From contig CM032664.1 in the NCBI GenBank assembly GCA_019095985.1, positions 52,408,408 to 52,472,407 on the forward strand: DNA of 64,000 nucleotides, given 5' to 3'. Source of the DNA: Streblospio benedicti. Its lineage: Eukaryota; Annelida; Polychaeta; Spionida; Spionidae. The notes beneath the pieces were generated by a model. It saw only the letters and a program-made list of their open reading frames with translations, did no database searches and had not been told where the DNA came from. This document shows positions 42,822 to 56,100 of the stretch, in pieces (the first letter of the stretch is position 1; each line of letters opens with the position of its first letter). Both the position numbers and the translations under genes were made by a program.

Positions 42822-45800
42822 GTACGTTGATTACATTTGATTATTGTTCATTGTATACCTAGTGTTTTTATGAAGATAGTTAAATATCACACACTACACT
42901 TCACATCCCTTTCACTCATTTTAAAGATCGTCTTTAGGGAAAGCAGTGCCATGACGTTCCAAATCCCTAAGCTCACTCCCCCATGCCCCTAGCACTGACC
43001 CCACGTGCAATCCATAGAGAAAGATAGCATGAGAAATTGGTCTTCAACCCCACCATATTCATTTGTGCTTACATAATTTGTTTTATTTAGACCAATCATA
43101 ATGACTTTCTCTACATTACTTTCCGACTGCCCCCGGGCTTCGGCCATCTTAATCCGGGCGTCCATCCTGAATGTTTCTAGGCGGTTTAAGTTTGCATTTG
43201 TTATATTAGGAATTCTAAGCCCCAGCATTAGTCATTGCGTAACTGCTCATATGCTGTCATATATATTAAGCCGTACACCATATGCATCAACCGTAATTTA
43301 AGAGTAATGACCTGAAACATTAAAATTCAAAAAGCCTTTTTTTTAACTCACAGCACATATCTTATCTTGTACATAATATTTTATCCTTGCACAATATGGC
43401 ACACAAATCCATGCACGGCCTGTTACGCCTTTGGTCATTTTGGGTTTCAAGATTGAAGATTGAAGTATTACAAATAATTAAAACATTTACAATTAGTATT
43501 CACAACAGTCTAACATGTGTTTTTTTTTAACCCGCTAGACTGCTGAATGCAAATCTGTGAACGAATGCAAATTTTGTGAATGGTCTTTGGTCATGGTCTT
43601 TGTTCATAAAAAAGTAAAGATTAAAATTTTAAATTAAAAATTATGATAGCTTTATGATCAACATCCCCATAGGCATTCACTATCAGTCTATATCAGTTTT
43701 CATTGTGAAATGTTAAAAACTACTGTTTGAAATGAAGTTTCACAAATAAATTCCTTTGCCTAATCTATCATGCATGGTATTAAATTCTATTAAACGAAAA
43801 CGGTGGAAAGATCCACAACATCTATAAAACAATAACAGATAACTCGTAATTCACCACATATCACCACTCTTTTCTCCAGTAAAAATGTAAACTGCAGAAG
43901 TTCAACCAATAAAAACTACTATAAGTTAGACATAGATGCGGTCACCAGAGTCTTGACATACAGTACATCGGACGGAAGTCTTGCCACGTCACTAAAATGT
44001 ACGTGTATGTTGTGACTCTGGCAACTGCATCTACTTGTAATCATGAAAGTAAAACTCACAAAATTCTTGTAATAAAATAGTAAAATAGTTTTATATTTGT
44101 AGATGTGGCAATGTCAATTTCTCAAGGAGGGACAAATGCAACAAGTGTAATAGAGGTAACAAGTTTGTTTTTTTTTAAATTCTAACCATGGACATGACAT
44201 GCACTAATGCTATTTGATCCTTAAAAATATATACGTTAGTCTGAAAAAACTTTGTGTGTTCACGTAAACTTATTCATCAGCTTACTTAGACAGCAAAATA
44301 TCCATCTTAAAACGTTGCTTATTTTGGTTATTATGAGACAGAGAGTACAAACATGGAAATAAGATTTAAAATAATAATTGGCAGTAGTGAAAGTTGAATT
44401 CAATTGATTAACATCCGTTTATTTTATTAGCTAAAAATGAAGGACAAGAATTTAAGAAGGGAGGCACAGAAATTGGCAAACAACTTGCAGAAAAAAGTAA
44501 AGGATTATTTAGTGCTGATGACTGGCAATGTAAAACGTAAGTATATATTGTAGTTTACCCTCGATATAATCATCTTTGAAAGAAGTAATTTTAGATTAGC
44601 TGTCATGATTCATTTTAACATGGACTTGATTTCAGATGTGGCAATGTCAACTGGGCCAGGCGTATGACATGCAACATGTGCAATGCTCCAAAATATGGCA
44701 AAGTGGAACCAAGGACTGGCTACGGGGGCGGATACATGGAAAGGGACGAAAATCCTGAATATGTCAGAAGAGAAGATTCCGATGATGAATATGATGAGGT
44801 GAGCAATGAAATACTTTCATGAAACCTTTGTAACGTTTATACAACATCAATTTCTCTGTCACCTTCCATTTCTTATGAATCTGATTTTTATATGTTCATG
44901 CATTTTTAGTTTGGTAGAAAAAAGAAAAAGTTCAGATCGCAAAACTCTAATGAAAAACGCGAAGACACATCTGCTACTACGGCTCCAAGAGATGATGTCG
45001 ATGATGAAGACGATGATGAGGATGACGATGATGATGATGAATCTGTGGACTTATCCAAATACCAACTTGATTCAGATGTAAGACTTTTGAAAATATATCA
45101 CATAATTTTACGTAAAATCCCTTTGTTAATAACTTTCCATATTGTGTATCATCATAATGAACTGTTGACAGTTTTTTTTCTATTACATCATGTTTTTGTA
45201 TGCAACTATTACTGATGAATAATTGACCACATTTATATTTTGAGGATGACGATGTAAAAGAAAAGCCATCTGCATCAAAGAACAATGGCCAGAAAACTTC
45301 GCGCTCCTCTAGATCTTCATCATCTTCCTCTTCTAGTTCCCAATCCTCAAGATCTTCATCCAGTGACAGACATCAATCTAGCAAGCGTAGCTTATCAAGG
45401 TCTAGGTCCAGGTAACCAGTGTATAGGGTCAGGTCAAAAGGTCAATATCGTTTAGGGTTATAACATTGGGAAACCCTTTTTAATGTATATACATATATAT
45501 TTTTTTAAGTCTGTACGATTGTCAAAACAATTAACTTGCATGTAATAAAGATTTTTTTTACAAATATCATGGATAAGAGTAGTCTTTTTTTAATTGAAAA
45601 GTTTCAAAGTAGGTTTTTTGAGATTAGGTTTAGAGTCATCTTTGGTAAGAATATTTTACAATTCAACATCCAGTGTTTTGTATCTGTGATTTACATATAT
45701 ATTTCATCACCTGACTATCTTCATTGCACATTTTCTTTAAATTTAGTTTCTGAGGTGAAATAGTTAATATTCAACTATTTAATTTGATATTATGTACATA

Positions 45801-46678
45801 ACTTCATATCGTATTTGTGTAGACCCCAAACTGATCAAAAATCTATGTAGAGGTATTATTATGTAGATTTAACTGTGATCCCAATATGATTTTTATATTG
45901 TTAAATCCTTGACATCAATCGTAGTTTAGTTAAAAATTATACACTTGCATTACCTGTGTTCTAAAATCTTTCATAATTTATATGTTGTTTATTTATGATG
46001 AAATCCAAAGTGAGTAACATTTTTTAACTTCACTTTCCAATAATCTAGATCCAGGTCTAGAAGTAGAAGAAAGCACAAGCGTACTTCCAGATCGTCCTCC
46101 AGATCCAGTTCTCGATCCAGCAGCAGAAGACACGGCCGGTCACGGAGGTCGAGGTTTGAACAATAAAAGGCCCTTAAGATACAGAATTTTTTTTTTTTGA
46201 AAAAAAAAATGTTCACATTGAGTCCCGGCATTAAAAGCAAATAGTGAAAAATAAAAATAGATAATTTTTAAGATTTGTTTAAAACTATTGTGATTGGTTT
46301 AAAGTATAAATTAGTCTTGACCCTATGTCTCGATTCCCAAATTCTTCCAGAAAGACTGCTAACCACCTTAAAATTTGTGATAAAGTTGTCAGGAAAGTAG
46401 AAATGCAAATGAATTAACAAAGACGAAAATCCTCAGTACTTCATTGAGTAATAAATATAAGAAAATTACGTAGATGTAATAAAATATTAAAACGTACATT
46501 TTGTTCTTGTCTGTGTGGCCCTGGGGTGCTAAGTTTTTTGTGTTTTTTGTGTTTTTTTTTTCAATATATTTATGGTGTGTTTTTGATGAAATCGCACAGT
46601 AAAAATATGTATATGTAAATGTTAATATGTTGATTCAAATCACTTGAATATAGTGCTATTTTCAGGTCCCGTTCATAG
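42763..46678 (+). CDS. ZRANB2: Zinc finger Ran-binding domain-containing protein 2
   Basis: Exons joined in frame: 42763-42821, 44103-44155, 44431-44536, 44636-44798, 44910-45077, 45245-45411, 46049-46153 and 46666-46678. Order of parts: zinc finger 1 (GDWVC...CGNVNF...CNKC), the conserved linker GGTEIGKQLAEKSKGLFSAD, zinc finger 2 (DDWQCKTCGNVNW...CNMC), TGYGGGYMERDE, FGRKKKKF, an acidic block ending DLSKYQLD, and a C-terminal RS domain. All follow human ZRANB2. The protein binds single-stranded RNA with GGU through its two RanBP2-type fingers and the spliceosome through its RS part, in nuclear speckles. Start ATG has A at -3. Splicing exon 7 to exon 8 gives an end ...RSRS. Reading on instead gives ...RSRFEQ and TAA at 46164-46166. 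Confidence 0.96.
43934..44032. mobile_element. Foldback MITE (99 bp) in ZRANB2 intron 1
   Basis: Left agatgcggtcaccagagtc pairs with right gactctggcaactgcatct, and inner acatacagtacat pairs roughly with atgtacgtgtatgt. It lies 70 bases before exon 2. Confidence 0.75.
44103..44155 (+). CDS. ZRANB2: ZRANB2 exon 2
   Basis: Completes zinc finger 1: QCGNVNFSRRDKCNKCNR. Acceptor atttgtag, donor gtaaca. A 53-base exon. Confidence 0.95.
44431..44536 (+). CDS. ZRANB2: ZRANB2 exon 3
   Basis: Linker GGTEIGKQLAEKSKGLFSAD and the start of zinc finger 2 (WQCKT). Acceptor tattag, donor gtaagt. Confidence 0.96.
44636..44798 (+). CDS. ZRANB2: ZRANB2 exon 4
   Basis: Zinc finger 2 remainder (CGNVNWARRMTCNMCNAPKY), TGYGGGYMERDENPEYVRRE and an acidic end. 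Acceptor tttcag, donor gtgagc. Confidence 0.96.
44910..45077 (+). CDS. ZRANB2: ZRANB2 exon 5
   Basis: FGRKKKKFRS, then an Asp/Glu run coded by gatgatgacgat-type repeats, then VDLSKYQLDSD. 56 codons, phase 0 at both ends. Confidence 0.95.
45245..45411 (+). CDS. ZRANB2: ZRANB2 exon 6
   Basis: Start of the RS domain: DDDVKEKPSASKNNGQ, then Ser-rich and RS repeats. Acceptor tttgag (unusual gag), donor gtaacc. Confidence 0.9.
46049..46166 (+). CDS. ZRANB2: ZRANB2 exon 7, with read-through end
   Basis: RS repeats (SRSRSRRKHKRTSRSSSRSS...). Splicing at 46153 (donor gtttga, weak) leads to exon 8. If retained, the frame ends FEQ at the TAA 46164-46166. AATAAA words near 46450 and 46480 could end this form. 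Confidence 0.8.
46666..46678 (+). CDS. ZRANB2: ZRANB2 exon 8 (terminal)
   Basis: Acceptor attttcag; the short coding tail SRS then TAG at 46676-46678. A plausible polyadenylation hexamer AATAAA lies at 47549-47554. Confidence 0.65.
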
Positions 46679-47559
46679 ATGTACCAGGTCTTTTAAAAAA
46701 CAGGTAATTGAAATGTATAACGGTAATGGTAAAGTGCCAGATGTTTAGACTGTCTCACTTAATATCTTCGTCTCCATTCGTCTCCATTCAAATGGCAACA
46801 CAATAATTTTGGTGAGAAGAATAATGAAATGAACTTATTTATGAATTGAACTTTGAGTACCCAACAAGGATCATATTATGAAAGCTACAAAATATTTTTG
46901 TCCAACTACATTGGAGGTGCACATGTTAGTTATGAGATATTTACTGTTTCTTCAAAGTCATTTCTGTCCGCAAGTAAAAGCTGTAAATTATTGCTATCAC
47001 GTATATGCCGAAAGCACATAATGTATATTTGTTGTCCTTCCAATTCTCAAAATTCTAAAATTCTTGTGATAAATGTTGAAACATCTATATTTGCATTCAG
47101 AAATTAGTGCATGTTTTTTTCTTTTTAAAATGCACCAGTTTACGTATATTTTAATAATGTAAACTATAACAATCAATAACAATGACATTGTGCAATAGGT
47201 AATACAATACTTAGCTCATAATATTACTATGTATATATTGTTTATGGTCATTTTATTTCTGCAATTGTTAGTAATGATTACTTTAGCATGTTGTTTTCTG
47301 GTAGTAATTTTATAATGTTAAATTTTAAGCCGATTGTTTAATGATGCAGTATAGGTTGATATTAAAGCTGGTTCATATTTGTGCTTTTTAGCATATACAG
47401 TTGTCTTATAATGCTATAATATTTTTACACCAATATGTGTTTGTAATATGATTTAATCACAATGTAAATGTAAGATTTGGGTTCATAATGATTCCTTGTA
47501 ATATATTGAAATTGTTACCAATAATTGTGTTCGTGGTTTATTTTCATGAATAAATTATT

Positions 47560-50117
47560 TGAAGAGCATATTGATTGTTTACTCCTTGAATAGTTATTTA
47601 ACCTCACACCATTCATTTCTCTGAGTCAATGTCCAAACTACAAATAAAAGATATGCAAGGGATAGTGGTTCAGTTTTGGACAATTCTGGAATAATTTTAC
47701 CCGTCAAAATGTTCGTGCAATGTGCTGAATTGTGGGTTGTAAAGTAGGATGTAAATTATTACATTTATATTCCCATTGATTGAACATCTTAACAGGTTTT
47801 CGTGTCCAACCTAAAAAAAAATTCTAGAAACATTGAACGTTATTGCAGACTTTCCAAAAGTACTCCAATGTTTGCCATGCAACAAAATTGCACCTAACAC
47901 AAGGTAAGGTGGTCACATTGCTGCAGTATATTGTTGACTAAACATATGATGCACATTAGATTGCAATGGAAAAGCAAAGTGAGAGTACTGTATTGTAGAT
48001 ATTGCGTTTATGTGCAAGAAATACAGCAATATTAATCATGTAAAAAGTTATGTACAGAATTACAGAGATATCACGGGACACCGGAGCATCATGCCAGGAT
48101 GTGTATTTTTTGGTACCCCGGGTTACGCTGTGGTATGTCACATGAGTAATTTCTTGTTTGGCTTGGGGTTGAAAAACAAAGATATCATTGTACAGCAGAC
48201 ATTTTTTCTTGGTTTAGGCCACATTCATATATCGGTTATGTGCTCGCAAGAATAATGGTTCTTCAACTTCTTGCTGGAATCTTCGTCCCTATTCTAAACA
48301 TACTAAAGGTGGCAATTGACTCTCCTAAAGTTACATCGACAATTACATTCATCAACAATTACATTTTATTTGATTTTTGCTAAACCTCATGTGGAGCTGA
48401 ATATGTTTCTTGATTTATGCTTCAAAAATGAAACTACTCTAGTCTCTACATTAAGATTTTAATAAGTGTGTCCTAAAATGCTAGTTATAAATAATAAAGT
48501 TTGTAAGGATTGCAATATATTTTAAACGAGTTTACGAAATGCAATATATACTGCATAAATTATCTTATCATGATATGAAAGGACTGGTGTTATTTAATTG
48601 AATTTAGAGAAACTTAATCTGTTATTTTGAAAAGTAAAAGAACTTATATTGTATTTTCCAAAAATAAAAGTTAGTGATATCGAAAGACAATTAAACATAA
48701 TATAATTCAATCTTGATAAAAGGGTTTCATATTCCATTTCATAAGCTGCTTGCAGCGGCTCAGACAATTGCTCTAATAAAAGAGCCGATGAGCTATTATC
48801 AAAAACTCTAAATTCAATTAATAACACCAATCTTTTCATATCATGACAAGTTAACTTTGATATATATTTCTAAGCAGTACATATTCTTGGGGCACTTGTT
48901 ATATAAAGAAAAACTTTCAATCCAATTACTAATATCCTCTGTCAAAAGCATTGTGGCAAATATTGGCAATGCAATTGCTTATGTTGAGTGTTGACATATG
49001 AAACTAGGCACAACATTACAAGATATTTTATTTAACCAAATGATTGGTCACATACAAAAAATAGATCAGGACATTCTACTAACATTTATTAATAAATGTA
49101 AACGCTTGCCACGGCCCCTTTCAGTAAATTTACAAAATTTGAACATTTGACCCCCCCCCCCCTCATATTCTTCCATTTTAAACTTCTGAACCCCTCCCCC
49201 CCCCCCCAACTTCCATTTTGAAACTTCTGAACTCCCCCCCCCCCAAATTCTAGCTTCCGACCCCCCCACAAAATTCAAATTCAAACATCTGACCCCCACC
49301 CCCAGTTTAATACCCTCACTCTCGGCTCGCACTTTTCCGTGGTTATAGCGCCAAAAGCAGTCCATATGTCATGCTGGAACTATATAATTCTGCATGCTGT
49401 GTGAAACGTCGCAAAAAAGAAAGAAATAAAGAATTTAGAAAGAAAGAAAAACGTGAAATGAAAGGGTGAGAGGGGGGGTGCGTAAATCCCGTCTGAAACG
49501 AGAATGGAGTTGACAGAATACGAGGTTCACATGTTTAGTGTTATCCAGAATTTTCTTAAGAAACGTATCAAAGTTACAAAGCACCCGTATATTTAGTCTT
49601 TATAACAGACAATGGATCTCAAACTAATTCATCGAACCATTCAACGCACATAAGTGAGGAAGACCCGCACATAGCAGTAACACATAGAATTGGCAAATAG
49701 AATGAAAATTTAAAAAATAAATGGTCTTTGTATGAGAGAGACCATATTAGTGACATAGGCACCATTGTGCGTCCTTTTCAAGAGAATCTATTATATACTT
49801 TCCTTTGCCAAACTTTTATCAATATAACTCACTTAGATCATTCATATTCGGAAATTGATATTATTCTGTAGTATTCGCGTTGTCAGAGGGTATCTATTTT
49901 TCACTGAAATGTGATCTTCCATATGTTGATCCATCATATCTTAAATGATTAGTATCATACACGTATCTTGTGTGCAAAAATTTCGAAACTAATGATGACT
50001 TCATTAATAACATTATAAAAAATATGTGTGAAACTTGAACAAAAGTACGATAAAATGTGACAAATAACGAATGGATATAGCATGTGCTTGTCTAGGATAT
50101 TTTAGTTGTAGAACAAA
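47560..50117. other. Intergenic between ZRANB2 and the LRR gene
   Basis: No gene seen. It holds the element at 48567-48846 and a C-tract array at 49140-49310 whose units (ttccattttgaaacttctga plus C run) repeat about every 50 bases. Confidence 0.4.
48567..48846. mobile_element. MITE with about 40-bp terminal inverted repeats
   Basis: tcatgatatgaaaggactgg at the left and ccaatcttttcatatcatga at the right, continuing through gtgttatttaattgaattta and its partner. About 280 bp. The transposase family is unknown and no clear target duplication was found. Confidence 0.8.
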
Positions 50118-50198
50118 ATGTATAAGCCAAGTATGGAGAACGCCCAAATTTATCTCAACCCCCGAATGACATCGGCAAGAAACACGGATATTGACGAG
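50118..50198 (+). CDS. LRRC74-like exon 1 (predicted)
   Basis: MYKPSMENAQIYLNPRMTSA...DIDE, 27 codons, donor gtacag, phase 0, A at -3 of the ATG. No homology support by itself. Confidence 0.55.
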
Positions 50199-53100
50199 GT
50201 ACAGGAGTTAGGTTTTTATTGTTTTTTCCACCACAAAGAATGTCTTTTTTATTATTTAATTACCTCAATTTCATGCGATGATTTTTTTTTCAATGATTTA
50301 ATTTGGCTCTTCCATACTTTCTGGCTTCCATGCACTGTCTTGGACTTGTCTCACACCCAGCACACGCAAGCTAGCACGCGCACACACCTCCAAAAATGTA
50401 TCGGGACGTAGATGTAGTAATTGGTGTGGGCTCGATTACTTATGGGACGGTGCAATATTTAACAGGCGGGGGGACCGGTGCGTATCGAAAAACTTGTCTG
50501 AAAAAAGGTCTTGTCCCCTGCTGGTGTGATAAAAAAAACTGATGTCCCATGACCTCTATTCATAAAAAAATGTCCGCGTCCCCTCCCATGAATATTTGCG
50601 TGATTAATTTGTACCGATTTGCTCACGTCGAGGTGGGATTTCAGCAACTGAAAAAAAGTACATGTCCCATGCCCAACGAGAATGAAAAATCATCCGGTCC
50701 CCCTACTTTGCACCTTGAAAAAAGTACCTGTCCCCCTACCAAATGCACCGGTCCCCCTTCCTGGTAAATATTGCACCGTCCCTATGTGTCTAAATTTGAC
50801 AATAAACATATAAAACGGATAGTCCCTAACGAATTATTTTATGAAATAAATTATTTCTATGAATAAATTTAAAGAGGTAACATATTCCCGCGCTTTTATC
50901 CTACAACATAACTATTTGTGTTATCCTAAATAGGCCTATTGAAGTTATTTCTGTGTATCTCTATTTGTTGACCCTATACTACAAGACTCTTCCTGAGAAT
51001 CCAGGCCTTGATAGTTTGCGTAGTCATACATTTTGCCCCCAGCGCTAGGTAACTCGTCCACATTTGATGCAATCTCTAAGAAAGTCATTTGAGCCTAACC
51101 TACAGGAAAGAATTCTGGCAAAATGCAATAAACCAAGTTAGGGTGGGTGGGAGTCGCCACCTTACCGTCATAATTCTCCATTTCTGCTAGGAAATCCACT
51201 CCACTGGGTACAAACACCTTTTCACTGTATTACAAATGAAATGCCCCATTCCCGCTAACACACTCAAAATGTAACCCCCCCCCCCGCCCCCCGGTCATGC
51301 GCTGTAACTATTTTACCAGGAAAATGATACGCTCTCTGCTCTCCTTTTTAAGTTCAATTAAGAAGATCGGGTTAGGCAATCTTGAAATATTTTTTCTTCG
51401 GAATAATACATTGATATCATAAAAACAAACTTCAGAAGCATCACGTGCAGCGTGTGTCTGATAAAATAATAATACTCATTGTATTTACTGATTGTGGTAA
51501 AAGACATTGACCCATTTAACATTCATAGTAATGGTTAAAAAAAGACAAGTGAATTGATAAAAAGAAATCATCAATTCTTTTTACTTGTTGACTATTAGAA
51601 AATTCCTATCTCTAAAAAGTGAACTATAAGATCTGTACAGACTCCTTGCATCTGTACTGTCCTCACCACTGCACAGATGTATTGCGACAGCCACAACACA
51701 CAGAGTTGCGTTATGTTTGGGCTCTGGACGCCTGGGTCTGGACGATTGAGTAGACTCGCTTGAATAGTGGAACTCAAATCACTGGTTTTATACAAATCAC
51801 GGCCAAATATAAGAACATGAAGGAAGAGTTTTTTGTTTGTTTTTCATAATAAAGAACGAGAATAACACGTATAGAGCGTGTTGGCAGATCATTTTCACAG
51901 TCCATAACAAATCTCATGTTCATTATTATTCAAGGCATACGTGATGTACCATGTGGTACAATGTACCATCTTCTACTATATACTCCAGTTTTCGTCTCAA
52001 AGCGAGCAAATCGATGTCCGAAAACTTATTCATAAGTGTTAAATCACGATGTGCTATACTCACTGAATTATAATCAGGGGGTCATACCGTGATGGAAAAC
52101 AGGTGTGTTTTCAGCAAACACACCTCGTCACTCTGCTCTTTGCAAAGTTACAGGTCAGATGAGATGAGATAAGATTTTTTTTTCATGCAAGGGTATGCAA
52201 TACTACTACCACACATGCAAGTTAGTTATGCATAGGGCACATTACACCGCAAGGTTGCTCTAGAACCAGTCTACTGCCAAAAACGTACATAAATCGTAAA
52301 GATCCGTGAGTGTACAGTGCGGCACACGTAGGTGGTTTTTTTTTTCATGGCAGTACGGTGGCGCAGAAGAAGTATGGCGTGCCAAACTTAGTCGCAGGGT
52401 GAAATGTGCCCCTCGCTTAGCGGGGAACCGAGTAGCGTAGTAATCACATTTAGATGTTTTTACGCATATCCCCGGTTGTATTTCGCGTCTTTGCACGTAT
52501 GATGACGCTATGATTGCGTATCAATATGGCGTACACGTAATCAACATTGGTTTAGACCTATGATACGGTGAAATGCGAGGACATTGCGTGTTTTATCTGT
52601 TAATCATGTGTGGAACATACGTAATATTACGCGTGTGGTTTATACATCACAACTCGATACATAGATTCTAGTTTCTAGTGCGTATGTCTGCGCATTGGCG
52701 ACATTTGTGCATAGACCATGCGTGTTTAATAAGCTGGGCCTGTGTGACATTAGCTTTAGATTTGACAAAAAGAGTTTCCCTCTTGAATTCAGGTTCAACT
52801 AATTATGAAGTTTCCAATATGAATAAATACACGAGTGTCAAATATTGGCCCATCGTGTAAACAGTCACCTTGATTGTATATTTTCAAGATATTTATAGAA
52901 GTTTTCTCATGAAAGGTAACAGACATTATACATGTATTTGCGTTTTAGTACAAACTAAAAGAACGCTTAAAGGCTTAAAATGTATACTTTACTGGCCAAT
53001 CTATTGTATATCGTGGCACAGGTATAAAAACTGTATCCATCTTTATCGATCAGTTTTATTCTAAAGATATAAGGCCATATATACACCAATTGTCCATTGT

Positions 53101-56100
53101 TATAAAGGAATCAAATTCAAAGGCGACTTGCTCGCATTTCTGAGACAGATATTTGTTCCCTTGAATAATTACTACCTGACGAATCATAAATTGACTAAAT
53201 ATGATCTTCCTCTGAGTTTGTGAACTGAACTTGAGAATTGTTCTCAACTGATTTTCAGAAGTATATAATATGATCATGTAACATATGAACGTTGTTACAT
53301 AACAGCATACTAGTACAACAACAACAACAATATCAATATATCCAATATCCAATAGTGATTATTTTCTTGCTCTCTAGAATTTACATAAAAATTGTAATTT
53401 CAAGCAGGAGAATTGTAGGATTATGGCAGGGACAATAATCTACCGCACTGAGGTTTGACATTTTGTTTTACAATGATAGTTGTTGCCAATTAGTAAAGCC
53501 ACACCTTGGAAAGGAACTTTTTAAAAAGTTATATTAGTTTATTAGTTTTGCAACATAGTTACAGCATATGTATCAGTGGCGGAGTAGTCAGATTATTCTT
53601 GTTTCACTTTAAAACTGCAAGATTTTTTTGTCTGTTACGTCTGATCTTTCACGCATCTCTTGTGTATGGCCAGATGACGAAGTCATATTATGCTAAATCT
53701 TGAACCTCAGCTCTATACTTTATATTTTTTTTTCTATCCATATCCGTGTTGGGTGTGAGTTGAATATGAGGTGTTTTTGTTTTGTTTTTTTTTTGCAAAT
53801 CAATGCAACCACCACACATTACAAAACGTGAGCAATTGAAATGAGAGCATTAAATCCCCTCGTATTGAATTACAAGCCTATTTATTGTTGTTTCTTCAAT
53901 TCTTCCAAATATGGTCTATTTTTTACGGTTTCTAAAATAATATCTATGAAATAATTTGATAATTTTCTTTTCAACGAATATACAGGGAATGCTAGCGAGC
54001 ATGCAAAGATATATATTCATATATCAACAGTCCAGTAAATCCAGAATGCAAGGGTATGTACAGAACCTATAGAATGCTTAATGTTGGTTCCAGTGGCTTT
54101 GCGCGTCCTCACTGTAACGAACGCGAACAGAATTCGCAGTGATATAAAATACTCACGTTTTATTCTATCTTACACTATTTTGTTTTGTATGTAGGTACCC
54201 CCATCTGCTAAAAACAGAGCTTCTGCAAATGAGGTAAGCACGAGGAAGGGTTTATGAAGTAGACTTGCGTATAATATGGCTGCACAAGGCGTGCACCACA
54301 GTTGTTCGTGGTAGAGTCAAGGCACACTCCGCTGTAAGTGCGTGTGCTTGAATGGCAGGAGAGCTGAATGTGTGTGAGGGTGCGCAAGCTGGTGTAAATT
54401 GTTGATGGGGTTTTATAAGTGGTGTAAAATTGTTTCAAGATCAGAAGCCTCAGTATTGATGATGAAAGATTCCAAGCATACAGGTTGCTAAATTCTAACC
54501 ATTTGGGGCTATCTTGTTATAATGCAGAGAGAATTTTGAAATATAATGTAATGTGTTAATACGGTGATAACATCTCCGATGTCTCGACATATGTATCTTT
54601 TCATATATACGTCAATTTGATATGACACACCAGTAGTTGCATTGTTGGTGATTCGATAAATCCATTGTTGTGCAATCACAAAAATATCACAGTCCCTTAT
54701 AGCAATTAGTCCATGACACAATGTGTAGTAGCAATTCATTCTCTGTGATGAATGTGATTCTATCTTTTTTTTAATTCTATCTGTGTGTTTCTTTTGTAGT
54801 TGCCGGAACGTACACAGTCAGTTCGCAGTAACCGAGTAAGTATATTCCTGTATCCAATTTGTGTGGATTCACAATTGCGTGTTAAATTCCAAGTACACTG
54901 ACTCATGGCGAGTAGGGCCACAAACCACTAAATAGGGAGTTGGACACGTGATTAGAAGGTCGTGGGTTCGATTCCCGGTCGGGTCTGGTGGTGGGTATTG
55001 AGCAAACGCATGTCTAATAGGTTGCACACTGCTTCATGCCACCTATGTGCACGTTAAATAGGTACAGGTCAGGTGATTGAACACTAATATGAGTGATTAG
55101 CACGTCTGCGCTATGTTTGCGATGTCCTGTATGCTCCCCGGGGAGTTGAGAAAGATATAGTGTGACAAGGATGCTCCCAATGACCTGGTGTCGATGTAAA
55201 GTCGCTAGAGCACGGGAAACTTGGAATTGCGACTGTAAATAAGCACATTTCCATTTAGCCATGATAATGCACTGATGCCCTAGTGCACCTTTTATCTGAT
55301 TTTAGTACGTGTGTACACTTCAAAAACATGTATCTGGTGGGATATTTCATGGCAGTGTGACGTTTCTCACGGATGCCGCTTTATGAAGATCACAAAATAC
55401 AAGCACGTACACACACGCACGCACGCGCGCTCGCTTCAAGAGTATATTAATGCAATTGCAATGTCTTGTCATACGGTATGGGTCGGCGTAGCCTATCGCA
55501 AGGCCTGTAAATGATCTGACATGAAGGCCTATTCCAAAAGCATGATGCAGATCTTGCTAAAAGTTTTGCAAACGTGACGTCATTAACTAAAAGCACATGG
55601 CATCAATTACGAACAGCAATCTATTTTCAGAGCAGCTGTATATGGGTATTTTCCCGTTTAAGCATGTGGTACTCTTCATTTATAATGGAGAAGCTTTGAT
55701 CAAGATGACATACTTAATGTCTTGACGAATCCTTACCTGTAGAATCACCGCTGCGTGCTGCTGCTTCTGCAGCTGTTGCTAGTTAATACTCTGGTTTTAA
55801 AGGCTATAACAGGCCAGAATGTTTGAGGCTGCATATTTAATATCAGTGGGATTCCTAGGGTTTTGTAAAAGCCCTTATATCTATTAGAGCTAGAGACTGT
55901 CACAATTGCACTTGCTCTTCTTCTTTGCACTTGATAGATGGTTTACAAGAGCGTTTTTGTAATAATAGAGGAAAATATTAGATATAAGTTCTTTTGAAAG
56001 ACTACGGTCGGCCATGCTATCTAGAGCTTTGCATTTGATACTTCTTGGGACATGAAGGGCATCCTAACTTACTTTCAGTCTGTTTTATTTTGCCGATCTG

